From NCBI GenBank assembly GCA_963743825.1, contig CAVURC010000010.1, positions 62,001 to 126,000 on the forward strand: a stretch of 64,000 nucleotides of DNA. Reading direction: 5' to 3'. The stretch comes from Sva-07 sp963743825. GTDB taxonomy: Bacteria > Actinomycetota > Acidimicrobiia > Acidimicrobiales > Ilumatobacteraceae. Shown piece after piece: positions 1 to 8,602 of the stretch. A program made the position numbers and the translations under genes. Every line of letters starts with the position of its first letter. Within the stretch, counting starts at the first letter, position 1. Under the pieces are notes generated by a model. That model had not been told where the DNA came from. It ran no database searches and saw only the letters and a list, made by a program, of their open reading frames with translations.

Positions 1-898
1 CCACTTCGAAGATGTCGGTGCCCGACGCGGAGAGGTCGGCGAACCGCGTGACGTCCAGGTGCCGCAGGAGCAGTTCGAGCCCGGCACGCCTGCCGATCGC
101 CGCTTCGGGAGGATCGCGGAAGTAGTCGATGATCATCGAGAGGTTCTGCGTGCCGAACAGCTGGTCGAGTGCCACGGGGACCCAGCACACGACGCCCACG
201 CCGACCCCGATGGCGAGGCTCCGGCCGGTTCGGGCCCGATCCTCGCTCCCCCGTTCACCGTGCCACCAGCGCCATGCGACCACGAGCGTGGCACCGACCA
301 CGATCGATCCCGCGAGGCCGACGTACGGAAGGTGGGTCTGCGCGCACAACGTTCCCGCCAACGTGGCGACCCAGAGCACACCGTTGTCGCCGACCACCAC
401 CGCCCACACGGCGATCAGCGTCGCCAACCACGGCAGCAGGGGGAGGTACGGATTCCACGGCTGGCCCACGAGATCGAAGCCGTAGGTCTGGACCACCACC
501 AGCAGCACGACGACGACGGCCCACTGCAGCCGAATGCCACCCATCCGGCGGATCACCAGGACACAGGCCACCGCCGACACCGCTGCGATCACCACCGCCG
601 CAACGAGGAGGCCGATCGCCGACGACCCGAACAGGCGGTACACGGGAGCGAGGAGGTAGTAGCCGAGCGGGCCGGGGTGGCTGCCCTGGTCGGGGAACGT
701 GCCGATGCGCCCGGGAAGCCCGATCAGCGGCGTGTCGACTCCGCCGACGTCGCGGACACGGAACTCGGTCATCGCCATGTCGAGCACCGGGTACCAGGTC
801 CGCGTGGCCACGCGAACCGCTGCCACGACGAACGGCACGAGCACCACCACGACCGGCGACCACACCGACCGGACGACACGAGCAACGGTGTCGTTCAC
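1..898 (-). CDS. Multi-pass membrane protein, GT-C glycosyltransferase-like (3' end outside window)
   Basis: About 299 residues are visible and the gene runs off the left edge. It starts at GTG (898), overlapping the stop of the mannose synthase upstream by four bases (GTGA), so the two are translationally coupled. The N-terminus has a hydrophobic segment (VVVVLVPFVVAAV), then a luminal-type loop with acidic and aromatic residues, and several further membrane segments. This is the look of polyprenol-phosphate-sugar-dependent GT-C enzymes or of actinobacterial proteins annotated only as membrane proteins. Coupling to a polyprenol-phosphate mannose synthase suggests that it uses the lipid-linked sugar. 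No specific family motif was recognised, so the enzymatic role is inference. Confidence 0.7.
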   Translation of the reverse strand, partial: MNDTVARVVRSVWSPVVVVLVPFVVAAVRVATRTWYPVLDMAMTEFRVRDVGGVDTPLIGLPGRIGTFPDQGSHPGPLGYYLLAPVYRLFGSSAIGLLVAAVVIAAVSAVACVLVIRRMGGIRLQWAVVVVLLVVVQTYGFDLVGQPWNPYLPLLPWLATLIAVWAVVVGDNGVLWVATLAGTLCAQTHLPYVGLAGSIVVGATLVVAWRWWHGERGSEDRARTGRSLAIGVGVGVVCWVPVALDQLFGTQNLSMIIDYFRDPPEAAIGRRAGLELLLRHLDVTRFADLSASGTDIFEV

Positions 899-1623
899 CG
901 ACGGCCCCGGACGCGTCTGATCCGGTCCGCAACCCCCCAGCGCGTCACCAACAACATCGACTCCACGATGATCCGACCCGACATCTTCGACTTGCCACGC
1001 AACCGGTCGCGGAACACGATGGGTTGCTCGACCACGACCGCTCCCGACGTCGTCAGCCGTCGGACCAACTCGGTCAGGAATGCGTATCCCTCCGCCGAGG
1101 TGGACGTGGGGTCGATCGCCGCCAGCGCCGTTGCCCGATAGGCCCGATAGCCGCTCGTGCAGTCGCGGGCGCTCACGCCCAGGATGGTGCGGGTGTAGGC
1201 ATTGCCCCACTTCGACAGGAGCTGGCGTCGTACCGGCCAGTCCGTGGTCCCGCCCCCGCGTACGTAGCGCGATCCGATGACCAGATCGGCGCCGCTCCCG
1301 ATCGCCTCGATGAACTCGGGGATCTGGTCCGGGTCGTGCGAGAAGTCGGCATCCATCGACACCACGACGTCGTAACGACCGTCGAGCACCTGTGCGAACC
1401 CCTCGCGATATGCGCTCCCGAGGCCGGCCTTGCCGGGGCGGTGGAGCACCGTCACACCGCTGATCTCCGCGGCGACCGATTCCGCGATCGCGCCGGTTCC
1501 GTCGGGGCTGTTGTCGTCGACGACGAGCACATCGGTCGTCGGCGCGGCGTCACGAACCGCTCGGAGGAACAGGGCGATGTTCTCGGCTTCGTTGTACGTC
1601 GGGAGCACCACCACGCTGCGCAT
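895..1623 (-). CDS. Polyprenol monophosphomannose synthase-like glycosyltransferase (GT2)
   Basis: The 242-residue protein has the DPM1/Ppm1 GT2 layout. It opens with VVVLPTYNEAENI, followed by VVDDNSPDGTG, the metal-binding DAD of MDADFSHDP (about residue 93) and the downstream GSRYVRGG. Such enzymes transfer mannose from GDP-mannose to polyprenyl phosphate at the cytoplasmic face of the membrane. There are no C-terminal membrane helices, so it is the soluble catalytic type. I chose ATG at 1623, directly before the conserved N-terminus; it lies 13 bases after the upstream GT4 stop. It sits between a GT4 enzyme and a GT-C-like membrane protein, which fits assembly of a lipid-linked envelope glycan. 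The sugar specificity is inferred from the family. Confidence 0.85.
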   Translation of the reverse strand: MRSVVVLPTYNEAENIALFLRAVRDAAPTTDVLVVDDNSPDGTGAIAESVAAEISGVTVLHRPGKAGLGSAYREGFAQVLDGRYDVVVSMDADFSHDPDQIPEFIEAIGSGADLVIGSRYVRGGGTTDWPVRRQLLSKWGNAYTRTILGVSARDCTSGYRAYRATALAAIDPTSTSAEGYAFLTELVRRLTTSGAVVVEQPIVFRDRLRGKSKMSGRIIVESMLLVTRWGVADRIRRVRGRR

Positions 1624-1636
1624 GTCGGTCGGCAGG

Positions 1637-2824
1637 CTACTTCCCACGGCAGACGACCCCGTGGAGCACCCGGATGACGCCGAGCGCACTCTGATCCCAG
1701 GTCATCGTCTCCGTTCGCGCACGGGCGGCGCGCGCCAGACGATCCCGGAGTTCGCCGTCCGTCAGCACCCGCACGATCGCCGATCCCAGCTCGGAGGGCG
1801 GGGCCAGGATGCCGGTCACCCCGTCGACCACGCTGCTGCGATGGCCCCTGATGTCCGTGGCGACGGCAGGTGTTGCGCACCCGGCTGCTTCGGTCAGGCT
1901 GAGTCCCCACCCCTCCGCCAGCGAGGCGCTCGCCACGATCCACGCCTGCTGATACATCGCCACGAGGTCGTCGGGCGCGACGTGGCCGGCGAACGTGATC
2001 CAGCCGGATGCCCCCGCGTCGGCCACCTGCTGGAGGAGTTGTTCACGTTCGGGCCCGGTGCCCACGATCGTCAGCGTCAGCCCGGGTACCTCGCGGCGTG
2101 CGGCCACGGCCGACTCGATGAGCAGCGAGAGCCGCTTCACCGGCGCCAGCCGGGCGACGGCGATGATCGACGGCTGCACGGTCTTCTCACCGCCGGGGTG
2201 GAACCGGGGGTCGGTGCCGTTGGGAACCGCCGTGACGAGTTCGGGTCGGAATCCCAGCTCGATCAGCTCGTCCCGGGTGGCATCCGACGGGGTGACCGTC
2301 GGCGTGCGACGGTAGAAGGGCGGTGCCAGTCGACTCTCGAGACCCCGACCGAGCGCCGCCAACGGCCCGGGAAGGATCTGGTCCCACATCGGGCCGTGCA
2401 CATGGTGCAGGAACGTGATGTGCGGCCGCCGGCACCAGACCGGCGAGAACCACGGCACGCCGTTCCAGATCTCGACCAGTGCGTCGTAGGGCCCCATGCG
2501 GTGCGTCACTTCTGCGGCGATGGTTCTCGGGAACACCGAGTACCGGCTGCCACGCCGGACGACCTCGTAGCCGTTGCGGTGGGCCGTTGCCGGCAGCCCA
2601 CGCGCCGACGACGTGCGGTGCAACACCTCCAGCCCGGCAGCCGCCCACCGCCGCATGAACTCGTCGGCGTGCACTTCCGAACCGCCGGCGTCGGGATCGT
2701 CGAGATCACGCCATGCGAGCGTGTGCACCCTGCGGACGCCGTGGGCGATCAACTCGTCGACGTACCACTGGAGGTCATCGTGCGCATGGTCGGGACCAGC
2801 CGACACCGGCACGTCTGGAGGCAT
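1637..2824 (-). CDS. Glycosyltransferase family 4 protein
   Basis: This is a 395-residue GT-B fold glycosyltransferase. The C-terminal half carries the GT4 signature IAVARLAPVKRLSLLI and then EGWGLSLTEAAGCATPAVAT, whose first Glu binds the nucleotide-sugar. The N-terminal half has the acceptor-side motif DDPDAGGSEVHADEFMRRW. ATG at 2824 is preferred because earlier in-frame codons would run into the divergent gene on the other strand. The donor and acceptor cannot be read from sequence. Its neighbours (mannose synthase, GT-C proteins, DprE1/2) suggest an envelope polysaccharide or lipoglycan. Confidence 0.8.
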   Translation of the reverse strand: MPPDVPVSAGPDHAHDDLQWYVDELIAHGVRRVHTLAWRDLDDPDAGGSEVHADEFMRRWAAAGLEVLHRTSSARGLPATAHRNGYEVVRRGSRYSVFPRTIAAEVTHRMGPYDALVEIWNGVPWFSPVWCRRPHITFLHHVHGPMWDQILPGPLAALGRGLESRLAPPFYRRTPTVTPSDATRDELIELGFRPELVTAVPNGTDPRFHPGGEKTVQPSIIAVARLAPVKRLSLLIESAVAARREVPGLTLTIVGTGPEREQLLQQVADAGASGWITFAGHVAPDDLVAMYQQAWIVASASLAEGWGLSLTEAAGCATPAVATDIRGHRSSVVDGVTGILAPPSELGSAIVRVLTDGELRDRLARAARARTETMTWDQSALGVIRVLHGVVCRGK

Positions 2825-2863
2825 CCGAACGACGATAGACCCCCACCTGCGCATTGCACTGGC

Positions 2864-2869
2864 TACCAT
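2864..2869 (+). promoter_or_regulatory. Possible -10 box (TACCAT) before the 2878 gene
   Basis: A TANNNT box ends eight bases before TTG at 2878, matching the spacing seen at several other starts in this window. It is the weakest example because the start codon would be TTG. A GTG at 2935 with an upstream GGAG is the competing start. Confidence 0.3.
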
Positions 2870-2877
2870 CTCGACGC

Positions 2878-4653
2878 TTGACCGATCTCGCCACTCCCCC
2901 CGTCGAGGACGCCTCGACGCCAACGGAGCGGGCCGTGTCGATCCCGTTCGTCAGCGGGGGTCGTCTGCGCTGGTCGCTGCGGGGCCTGGTCGCCGTGTCG
3001 GCACTGCTGGCCTTCTGCCTCCTGCCGGTCCGTGGGCTGTACCGGGCGACCGGATCGTCGATGGAAGAGGGCTTCATGCTCGTCTTCCCGAAGCTCGTCC
3101 AGCAGGGCAAGATCCCCAACGTCGACTTCCTGCACCTCTACGGGCCCGGCTCACTCGACGTCCTTGCACTCTGGTACTGGGTGTTGGGCTACACGCTGGA
3201 GGCCCAGCGCACGTTCGGGCTCCTGCAGAACCTCGGAATCGTCTTCGCGATCTACGCGCTGACCCGAACCTGGGGCCGGGTGACCGCAGTCGGGTCCGGC
3301 GTCATCGCTGCGCTCTTGATCATGACCCCGATCGGGCTGTCCGCGCTGGCGTGGCACGGGGCAGTCGCCATGGCGATGTGGGCGATCGTCTTCGCCCTGC
3401 GGGCGCGCACCACCGCACGGACATTCGACTGGGCAGTCGCCGGTCTGCTCGCCGGCCTGGCGCTCACGTTCCGGCCCGACATCATCCTGGCGCTGAGCGC
3501 AGCGTTGCTGTGCGCGGTGTGGATGCACCGACGTACCGGCCTGCGTCCGCTGATCATCGCTGCGGTCGTCGGTTTGATCCCGATGTGGATCCATCTGGTG
3601 GTCGCCGGGCCGTGGAACGTGTTCGACGGGATCGTGCTCGACCCGGTGATCCGGCTGCGTCCCGGGCGTGAACTCCCGGTGCCACCGTCGTGGGACAAGG
3701 TCGACGGCGCGCTCCAGGCGATCGCCGAGGGCGACGCGCCCTGGTGGCGACTCCCCGCCCCTGCAGCCAGCCAGCAGCTCTTCCTCTGGTTCTTCGCCGT
3801 GGTCCTGATCGCCGTCACGGTGCCCGCATGGGCGTGGTGGCGGCGCCGTCGCGGTGCCCGAGACGAGCACAACATGGTGCTCCTGGCGGCCGGCATCTTC
3901 GGCCTCGGCATCCTGCCCCAGGCCATGCAGCGGCCCGATTCCACCCACCTGGCGTGGGTGGCGATCGGTTCCTGGCCGCTGCTCGCTGCCTCGATCGCCG
4001 ATGCCCGCAGCCGCCGCAACCCCGCTCGAACGTGGACCCCTGGCCTGATCGGCACGGGAATCGTGCTGGCCCTCATGCTCGCGATCGCACCGTTCTACAC
4101 GTATCGCTCGTACCTCCTGCAGACCCGGGTGGCGGTGGGCAACCTGCCACTGCCCTTCCTCGTCGAGCGTGACGATCGCAAGTTCTGGTTCTCCGACCCG
4201 AATGTGGCAACGGCGTTCAACGACATGATCGTCGAACTCGACGCGCTGACCGACCCCGGCGATCGCATCATCGTCGGCACCGCCGACCTCAGCCGAACGG
4301 TGTACAACGACGTGTCGGTGTACTACCTGTTCCCCGAGCTGACCCCCGGCACCTATTTCGTCGAGATGGATCCGGGAATCGCCGACACCGCTGGTTCGGG
4401 CCTCGCCGACGACATCGAGGCCGCCGACTATCTCGTGCTCACCAACATCTGGGGTGGTTGGGTCGAGCCGAACGCCACGATGCGACGGGGATCACAGGAA
4501 GCGAACCAGGCCGTCGCCGACAACTTCTGCCTGATCCGAACGTTCGAGGAGAACCTCGTGATGATCTTCGAACGTTGCGAGGGTGGCGGCGGTGTGAGCC
4601 CGGCCGACGTCCCCGGCCGCTTCCCGGAGATTCCCCCGGTTCTCGAGAACTGA
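2878..4653 (+). CDS. Large multi-pass membrane protein, GT-C/ArnT-like
   Basis: The protein of about 590 residues has a hydrophobic N-terminus (LVAVSALLAFCLLPV) and then an extracytoplasmic-type loop with acidic and aromatic residues (the stretch around LHLYGPGSLDVLALWYW). About ten membrane helices follow, with a soluble C-terminal domain from about residue 420. This is the architecture of lipid-linked-sugar-dependent GT-C transferases. It is transcribed away from the GT4 gene and faces dprE2. The start is uncertain: TTG 2854, TTG 2878 and GTG 2935 share the frame, and 2935 has GGAG seven bases upstream. It could be an arabinosyl- or mannosyltransferase, but no family motif was recognised. 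Confidence 0.65.
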   Translation: MTDLATPPVEDASTPTERAVSIPFVSGGRLRWSLRGLVAVSALLAFCLLPVRGLYRATGSSMEEGFMLVFPKLVQQGKIPNVDFLHLYGPGSLDVLALWYWVLGYTLEAQRTFGLLQNLGIVFAIYALTRTWGRVTAVGSGVIAALLIMTPIGLSALAWHGAVAMAMWAIVFALRARTTARTFDWAVAGLLAGLALTFRPDIILALSAALLCAVWMHRRTGLRPLIIAAVVGLIPMWIHLVVAGPWNVFDGIVLDPVIRLRPGRELPVPPSWDKVDGALQAIAEGDAPWWRLPAPAASQQLFLWFFAVVLIAVTVPAWAWWRRRRGARDEHNMVLLAAGIFGLGILPQAMQRPDSTHLAWVAIGSWPLLAASIADARSRRNPARTWTPGLIGTGIVLALMLAIAPFYTYRSYLLQTRVAVGNLPLPFLVERDDRKFWFSDPNVATAFNDMIVELDALTDPGDRIIVGTADLSRTVYNDVSVYYLFPELTPGTYFVEMDPGIADTAGSGLADDIEAADYLVLTNIWGGWVEPNATMRRGSQEANQAVADNFCLIRTFEENLVMIFERCEGGGGVSPADVPGRFPEIPPVLEN

Positions 4654-4689
4654 TCCGGGCGATTCACCCGATGCGAGGTGTCGGGGTGG

Positions 4690-5433
4690 TCAGCGGTCGA
4701 GGCGGCGCCAGATCGGTCCGGGGACGAAGCGCAGGATTCCGAACACGAGCCGCAGGATGCCAGGCGCCCACACGACGTCGGAACCGCGCCGCAGACCCTT
4801 CACGGTCGCCTCGGCAACATCGGCGGGATCCACTGCGAACGGCGCCTCCGCAAGGCCGGCGCTCATCGACGAACGAACGAAGCCGGGCCGCACGGTGAGC
4901 ACGTGTGCACCCGAACCGTGGAGCCAATGGCCGAGCCCGGTGGCAAACGCGTCCTGCGCCGCCTTGGTCGATCCGTACACGAAGTTCGACGGCCGCGTCC
5001 GCACACCGGCCACACTCGACAACACCACCAGCGTGCCGTGGCCCTGCGTCTTGAGCTGTCGGGCCACCGCGAGCCCCGAACTCACCGCCCCGACGTAGTT
5101 GACCTCGGCGAGGTGAGCCGCCTTCACGGGGTCGTCGCCGTCGTCGGCGCCGAGCTGTCCGAACGCCTGCACGACGATGTCGAGATCGCCGTACGTCATC
5201 GCCAGCGACTCGATGAATCCCTCGTGAGCGGCGTGGTCGGTGGCGTCGAACTCCACGGCCACCACCTCGGCATGGTCGCTGAGCCCCGAGGTGTCGACGC
5301 CGGCCGGGTTCCGGCACGCGAGGATCACGCGACGCAGCGTCGGTGAGTCGAGTGCCTGCACGATGGCACGCCCGATGTCGCTTGCTCCGCCCAGGACGAG
5401 GATCGATTGGGGTTGGTGGATTGCGTTCTGCAC
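4690..5433 (-). CDS. dprE2: Decaprenylphosphoryl-2-keto-ribose reductase (DprE2-like SDR)
   Basis: The 247-residue short-chain dehydrogenase has the NAD(P)-binding motif GGASDIGRA near the N-terminus, the catalytic Ser in VVLSSVAG and the Tyr-Lys pair in FVYGSTKAA. In the family, DprE2 reduces decaprenylphosphoryl-2-keto-erythro-pentose to the arabinose form. The assignment rests on its position directly downstream of dprE1 (32-base gap), as in mycobacteria. GTG at 5433 is chosen because AGAGG lies just upstream and longer starts would enter dprE1. Confidence 0.85.
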   Translation of the reverse strand: MQNAIHQPQSILVLGGASDIGRAIVQALDSPTLRRVILACRNPAGVDTSGLSDHAEVVAVEFDATDHAAHEGFIESLAMTYGDLDIVVQAFGQLGADDGDDPVKAAHLAEVNYVGAVSSGLAVARQLKTQGHGTLVVLSSVAGVRTRPSNFVYGSTKAAQDAFATGLGHWLHGSGAHVLTVRPGFVRSSMSAGLAEAPFAVDPADVAEATVKGLRRGSDVVWAPGILRLVFGILRFVPGPIWRRLDR

Positions 5434-5465
5434 AGAGGCCTCTCGCAGTGGGTGTCGGGTGGATG

Positions 5466-6836
5466 TCAGATGAGTTCGAGTCGCCGGGCCTGATCGCTCA
5501 CCCACAGGCCGTCCGGATCGACTCGATGCCGGATCGCCTTCCACTCGTCGAGTCGTGGGTAGCCGGCCCGAATCACCTCGGGCGGACAGAACGCGTCCTT
5601 GGCCAGGTAGTGGCGGCCGCCGGCCGCGATGACCAGTTCGTCGAGCTCACGCAGCAAACGTCCGAGTCCGTCGACCCCGGCCGGAAGATCGAGCGTGAGC
5701 GTCCAACCGGCCTTGGGGAAGCTCAACAGGCCGCCGCTCTCGGCGCCGAGGCGCTTCAGGACGGCCAGGAAACTTGCATGACCCTCGGCGGAGATCTTGC
5801 CGACGATCGCACGCAGGGTGTCGACCGCCTCGAACGGCACCACGAACTGGTACTGGAGGAAACCGCCCCGGCCGTACAGTCGGTTCCACTGTCCGACCAT
5901 GTCGAGCGGATGGAAGAACGCCGTGATGCTCTCGATGCCGTGATGCTCACGTGGTGTCTTGCGGTACCAGAACTCGTTGAACGCGCGAACGGCGGCGCGG
6001 TTCAACACGTTCGGCATGCCGACGGGTACGTCGGGCAGCACCGGCGGGTCGAACGCCAGCGGATCGAGCGCCGCCTTGGGCTCGTACGACCGGAGTTCAC
6101 CCAGCGTGGCGTGATTGCCCAACGAGAGCACCGACCGGCCCAACGACGTTCCGGTGGCCACGAGGTCGATCCATGCGACCGAATAGCGATACTGGTGGTC
6201 TCCGTCCTCCATGCGTTCGAGGAGGGCGTCGAGGTTCGGCACACGCTCGGTGTCGACGAGGAAATGACCGGTTTCGATCGGGATGAGCCGGAAGGTGGCA
6301 TCGATGATGATGCCGGTGAGCCCCATGCCGCCGATGGTCGCCCACCACAGGTCGGCATGCGTCTCGGGGGTGATGCGCTCGATCGTGCCGTCGGCGAGCA
6401 GCATGGTCATGGCCACCACATGGGATCCGAACGATCGATCGGCGTGGTGTCCCTTGCCGTGGACGTCACTGGCGATGCATCCGCCGACGGTGACGAACCG
6501 CGTGCCCGGCGTGACCGGCACGAACCAGCCGCGGGGCACGATGTCGCGCAGGATCGTGTCGAGGCTGATGCCGGCGCCCGCTGTCAGCATCCCGGCCTCG
6601 GCATCGAGCACGAGCGACGCATCGTCGCCGGACAGGCGCAGCACCGTTCCACCGCCGTTCTGGGCGGGGTCGCCGTACGACCGGCCGAGACCTCGCACGA
6701 TGACACCACGAGGCAGCGCACCGAGTTCGGCCAGCGACCCGGGTCGGCTGAGCTCGGAACCACTGACGTCGACGATCGAGGCCACGCTCGGCGAGGTGTT
6801 GCCCCACCCGGAGAGTTCTCGTTGCTCGGATTTCAC
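5466..6836 (-). CDS. dprE1: Decaprenylphosphoryl-beta-D-ribose 2-oxidase (DprE1-like FAD enzyme)
   Basis: The 456-residue protein is a VAO-type FAD oxidoreductase. FAD contacts include GLGRSYGD (about residue 49), TPGTRFVTVGG and HGKGHH (126-131), and the C-terminus ends in the typical VSDQARRLEL. With DprE2 it epimerises decaprenylphosphoryl ribose to arabinose, the donor for arabinan synthesis. The conserved GWNIC motif of the mycobacterial enzyme aligns with GWTLT here, so Thr381 replaces the Cys387 that benzothiazinones modify. The active-site Lys of YLAKD is kept. The start is GTG at 6836; a TATCCT box lies about ten bases upstream. Confidence 0.88.
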   Translation of the reverse strand: MKSEQRELSGWGNTSPSVASIVDVSGSELSRPGSLAELGALPRGVIVRGLGRSYGDPAQNGGGTVLRLSGDDASLVLDAEAGMLTAGAGISLDTILRDIVPRGWFVPVTPGTRFVTVGGCIASDVHGKGHHADRSFGSHVVAMTMLLADGTIERITPETHADLWWATIGGMGLTGIIIDATFRLIPIETGHFLVDTERVPNLDALLERMEDGDHQYRYSVAWIDLVATGTSLGRSVLSLGNHATLGELRSYEPKAALDPLAFDPPVLPDVPVGMPNVLNRAAVRAFNEFWYRKTPREHHGIESITAFFHPLDMVGQWNRLYGRGGFLQYQFVVPFEAVDTLRAIVGKISAEGHASFLAVLKRLGAESGGLLSFPKAGWTLTLDLPAGVDGLGRLLRELDELVIAAGGRHYLAKDAFCPPEVIRAGYPRLDEWKAIRHRVDPDGLWVSDQARRLELI

Positions 6837-6885
6837 GGGAGTGCCGAGGATAGTGCTGGATCGATGCTCAGTACGGCCACGATGC

Positions 6886-7653
6886 TCAGTAGGGCCACTC
6901 CGGCGCAGGGCGACCGAATCTCGTCATCAGTCGGCCGTACCCCAGCGACAGCATCACCTTGAGTGTCACGTTCTTGACGAACCACGGGAGCTGGACAATC
7001 TGTCGTGCGGCGTTGCCGAGCCGTGCGCCCGGCCCTGCAGCGAGGTCGGCCCGGTAGATCGTCATCGAGCGCGATCGTCCGACGTAGCGGAACCGCGACC
7101 CGGGCACGAGCGAACGAACGATCGCCGCCGTCACACCGATCGACGAGAACGAGTCGTGGATCAGCATCGTGCCGCCATCGGCGACACGATCCCCCCACGA
7201 TCGGATGTCGGCCAACGCCGGCGCATAGCGGTGCGCTCCGTCGATGTACAGCACGTCGACGGGTCCATCGACGTGGCCGAGGGCCTCGTCGGAGAACATC
7301 CGCAGGTGACCGACCCGATCGGCGACTCCCGCCCGCTCGAGATTCGCAACGAACACCGCATGGTCGTTGCTGGCCTCGTCCTGATATCCGTCGATCTCCT
7401 GCGGGCCACGATCGTTGCCCGCGTGCGGGTCGATGGCGATGATGCGTGCATCGGGTGGGGCGGCGCTGGCCAGGACGATCGTCGATCGACCTCGGAAGCT
7501 GCCGATCTCGACGATCGACCCTGCCGGCGGGCAGCGTCGTGCGGCGTCGAAGAGGGTCGCTGCCTGGCCCGGTGTCATCCAGCCGTCGACGTCGGCGACC
7601 AGCTCCATGACCGCGGGGAGATCGTTCGCGCCGGTGGCGCCCTCAGGAGACAT
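6886..7653 (-). CDS. Class I SAM-dependent methyltransferase (Methyltransf_24 type)
   Basis: The protein of about 255 residues has the SAM-binding strand VEIGSFRGRSTIVLA (motif I), IAIDPHAG as motif II, and VLYIDGAHRYAPALADI followed by GGTMLIHDSF. These are typical of the CmcI/Methyltransf_24 branch, which often methylates sugars in glycan or cephamycin clusters. ATG at 7653 overlaps the end of the UbiA gene by 11 bases; an ATG at 7668 is an alternative. Its place between UbiA and DprE1 suggests a modification of the same envelope glycan or its lipid carrier. The acceptor is unknown. Confidence 0.78.
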   Translation of the reverse strand: MSPEGATGANDLPAVMELVADVDGWMTPGQAATLFDAARRCPPAGSIVEIGSFRGRSTIVLASAAPPDARIIAIDPHAGNDRGPQEIDGYQDEASNDHAVFVANLERAGVADRVGHLRMFSDEALGHVDGPVDVLYIDGAHRYAPALADIRSWGDRVADGGTMLIHDSFSSIGVTAAIVRSLVPGSRFRYVGRSRSMTIYRADLAAGPGARLGNAARQIVQLPWFVKNVTLKVMLSLGYGRLMTRFGRPAPEWPY

Positions 7654-8512
7654 AGACGGCGAGACCATAGACGACGAGCCAGCAGAATCCGAGGAACAGC
7701 AGCAGTCGATCGCTCGTGAACACCTCTTCGGGCGCCGATCCTCCACCTTCTTCGAGCACGAGCAGGTAGCGCATCAGGGCCATCAGCATCGGCACGATCG
7801 ACAACTCGTAGAACGGCCAACTGCTCGTCGACACGTCGCTGGTCTCCAAGGCCCACGCGCAGTAGCTGATCAGCACGCCCGCCAGGCTGACCGCGAGGAT
7901 CATCCGGAGATAGTTGATCGAGTAGACCTCGAGCGTCGCGCGGGTGCCGGCGGCATCGCCCACTTCGTTCAGTTCCGCGTAGCGCTTGCCGACGACGATG
8001 AACAACGAGCCGAACGTGATGCACAGCACGAACCAACGCGACATGGGGACGTCGACGGCGACGGCACCCGCCGCTGCTCGCAGGACGAATCCCGCCGCCA
8101 CGGTCACGACATCGACGACGGGGACCTGCTTGAGCCGCAACGTGTAGGCGAGGGTGATGACGATGTAGGTGGCCACGACGGCAACGGTCTGCCAGCGCCC
8201 GGTGAGCGCGGCGAGTCCGAGCGCGATGATCGGGAATGCCACACCGGCGACGCGTGCAGTGCCGATCGCGAGCTGCCCCGACGCGATCGGCCGGTTGCAC
8301 TTGGTGGGATGGCGGCGATCGGCCTCGACGTCGAGGAGGTCGTTCCAGATGTAGATGCCGCTGGCTGCGAAACAGAACGAGACGAACGCCAGCAGGGTCA
8401 ACGCCAGGTTGTTGCCTTCGTCGAGGACACCTGCCGCCCCGGGGGCGGCAAAGACCAGGATGTTCTTGAGCCATTGCTTCGGACGGGATTCGCGCAACAG
8501 TCCGCTCAGCAC
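7643..8512 (-). CDS. ubiA: Decaprenyl-phosphate phosphoribosyltransferase (UbiA family)
   Basis: The 289-residue integral membrane prenyltransferase has the Asp-rich motif NDLLDVEADRRHP followed by NRPIASG, and a second Asp-rich region near VVDVV. The N-terminus RPKQWLKN is typical of the Rv3806c-type enzyme, which joins phosphoribosyl pyrophosphate to decaprenyl phosphate. That is the first step towards decaprenylphosphoryl arabinose, and dprE1/dprE2 lie just downstream. The start is GTG at 8512. Other UbiA enzymes attach prenyl groups to quinone or haem precursors, but neighbours and motif spacing favour the ribose role. Confidence 0.85.
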   Translation of the reverse strand: MLSGLLRESRPKQWLKNILVFAAPGAAGVLDEGNNLALTLLAFVSFCFAASGIYIWNDLLDVEADRRHPTKCNRPIASGQLAIGTARVAGVAFPIIALGLAALTGRWQTVAVVATYIVITLAYTLRLKQVPVVDVVTVAAGFVLRAAAGAVAVDVPMSRWFVLCITFGSLFIVVGKRYAELNEVGDAAGTRATLEVYSINYLRMILAVSLAGVLISYCAWALETSDVSTSSWPFYELSIVPMLMALMRYLLVLEEGGGSAPEEVFTSDRLLLFLGFCWLVVYGLAVYVS

Positions 8513-8602
8513 GAGTCGAACCTCGGGACTCCGTGCTCGTTCAGTGCGTCGACTGCGTCCGTGTGTCCATGTGCGACGGCGACCGTAGTGGCCGGCGAAC
8601 GC

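Noticed and set aside
59..1141. Long Arg/His/Asp-rich reading frames on the opposite strand of most genes (for example 59-1141, 1430-2881, 18593-20167, 31906-34365)
   Set aside because: Composition is that of antisense reading of high-GC genes. They overlap well-supported genes and show no family motifs.
4654..4689. Intrinsic terminator between the GT-C gene and dprE2
   Set aside because: Only a weak CGGG/CCCG stem was found and no T-tract.
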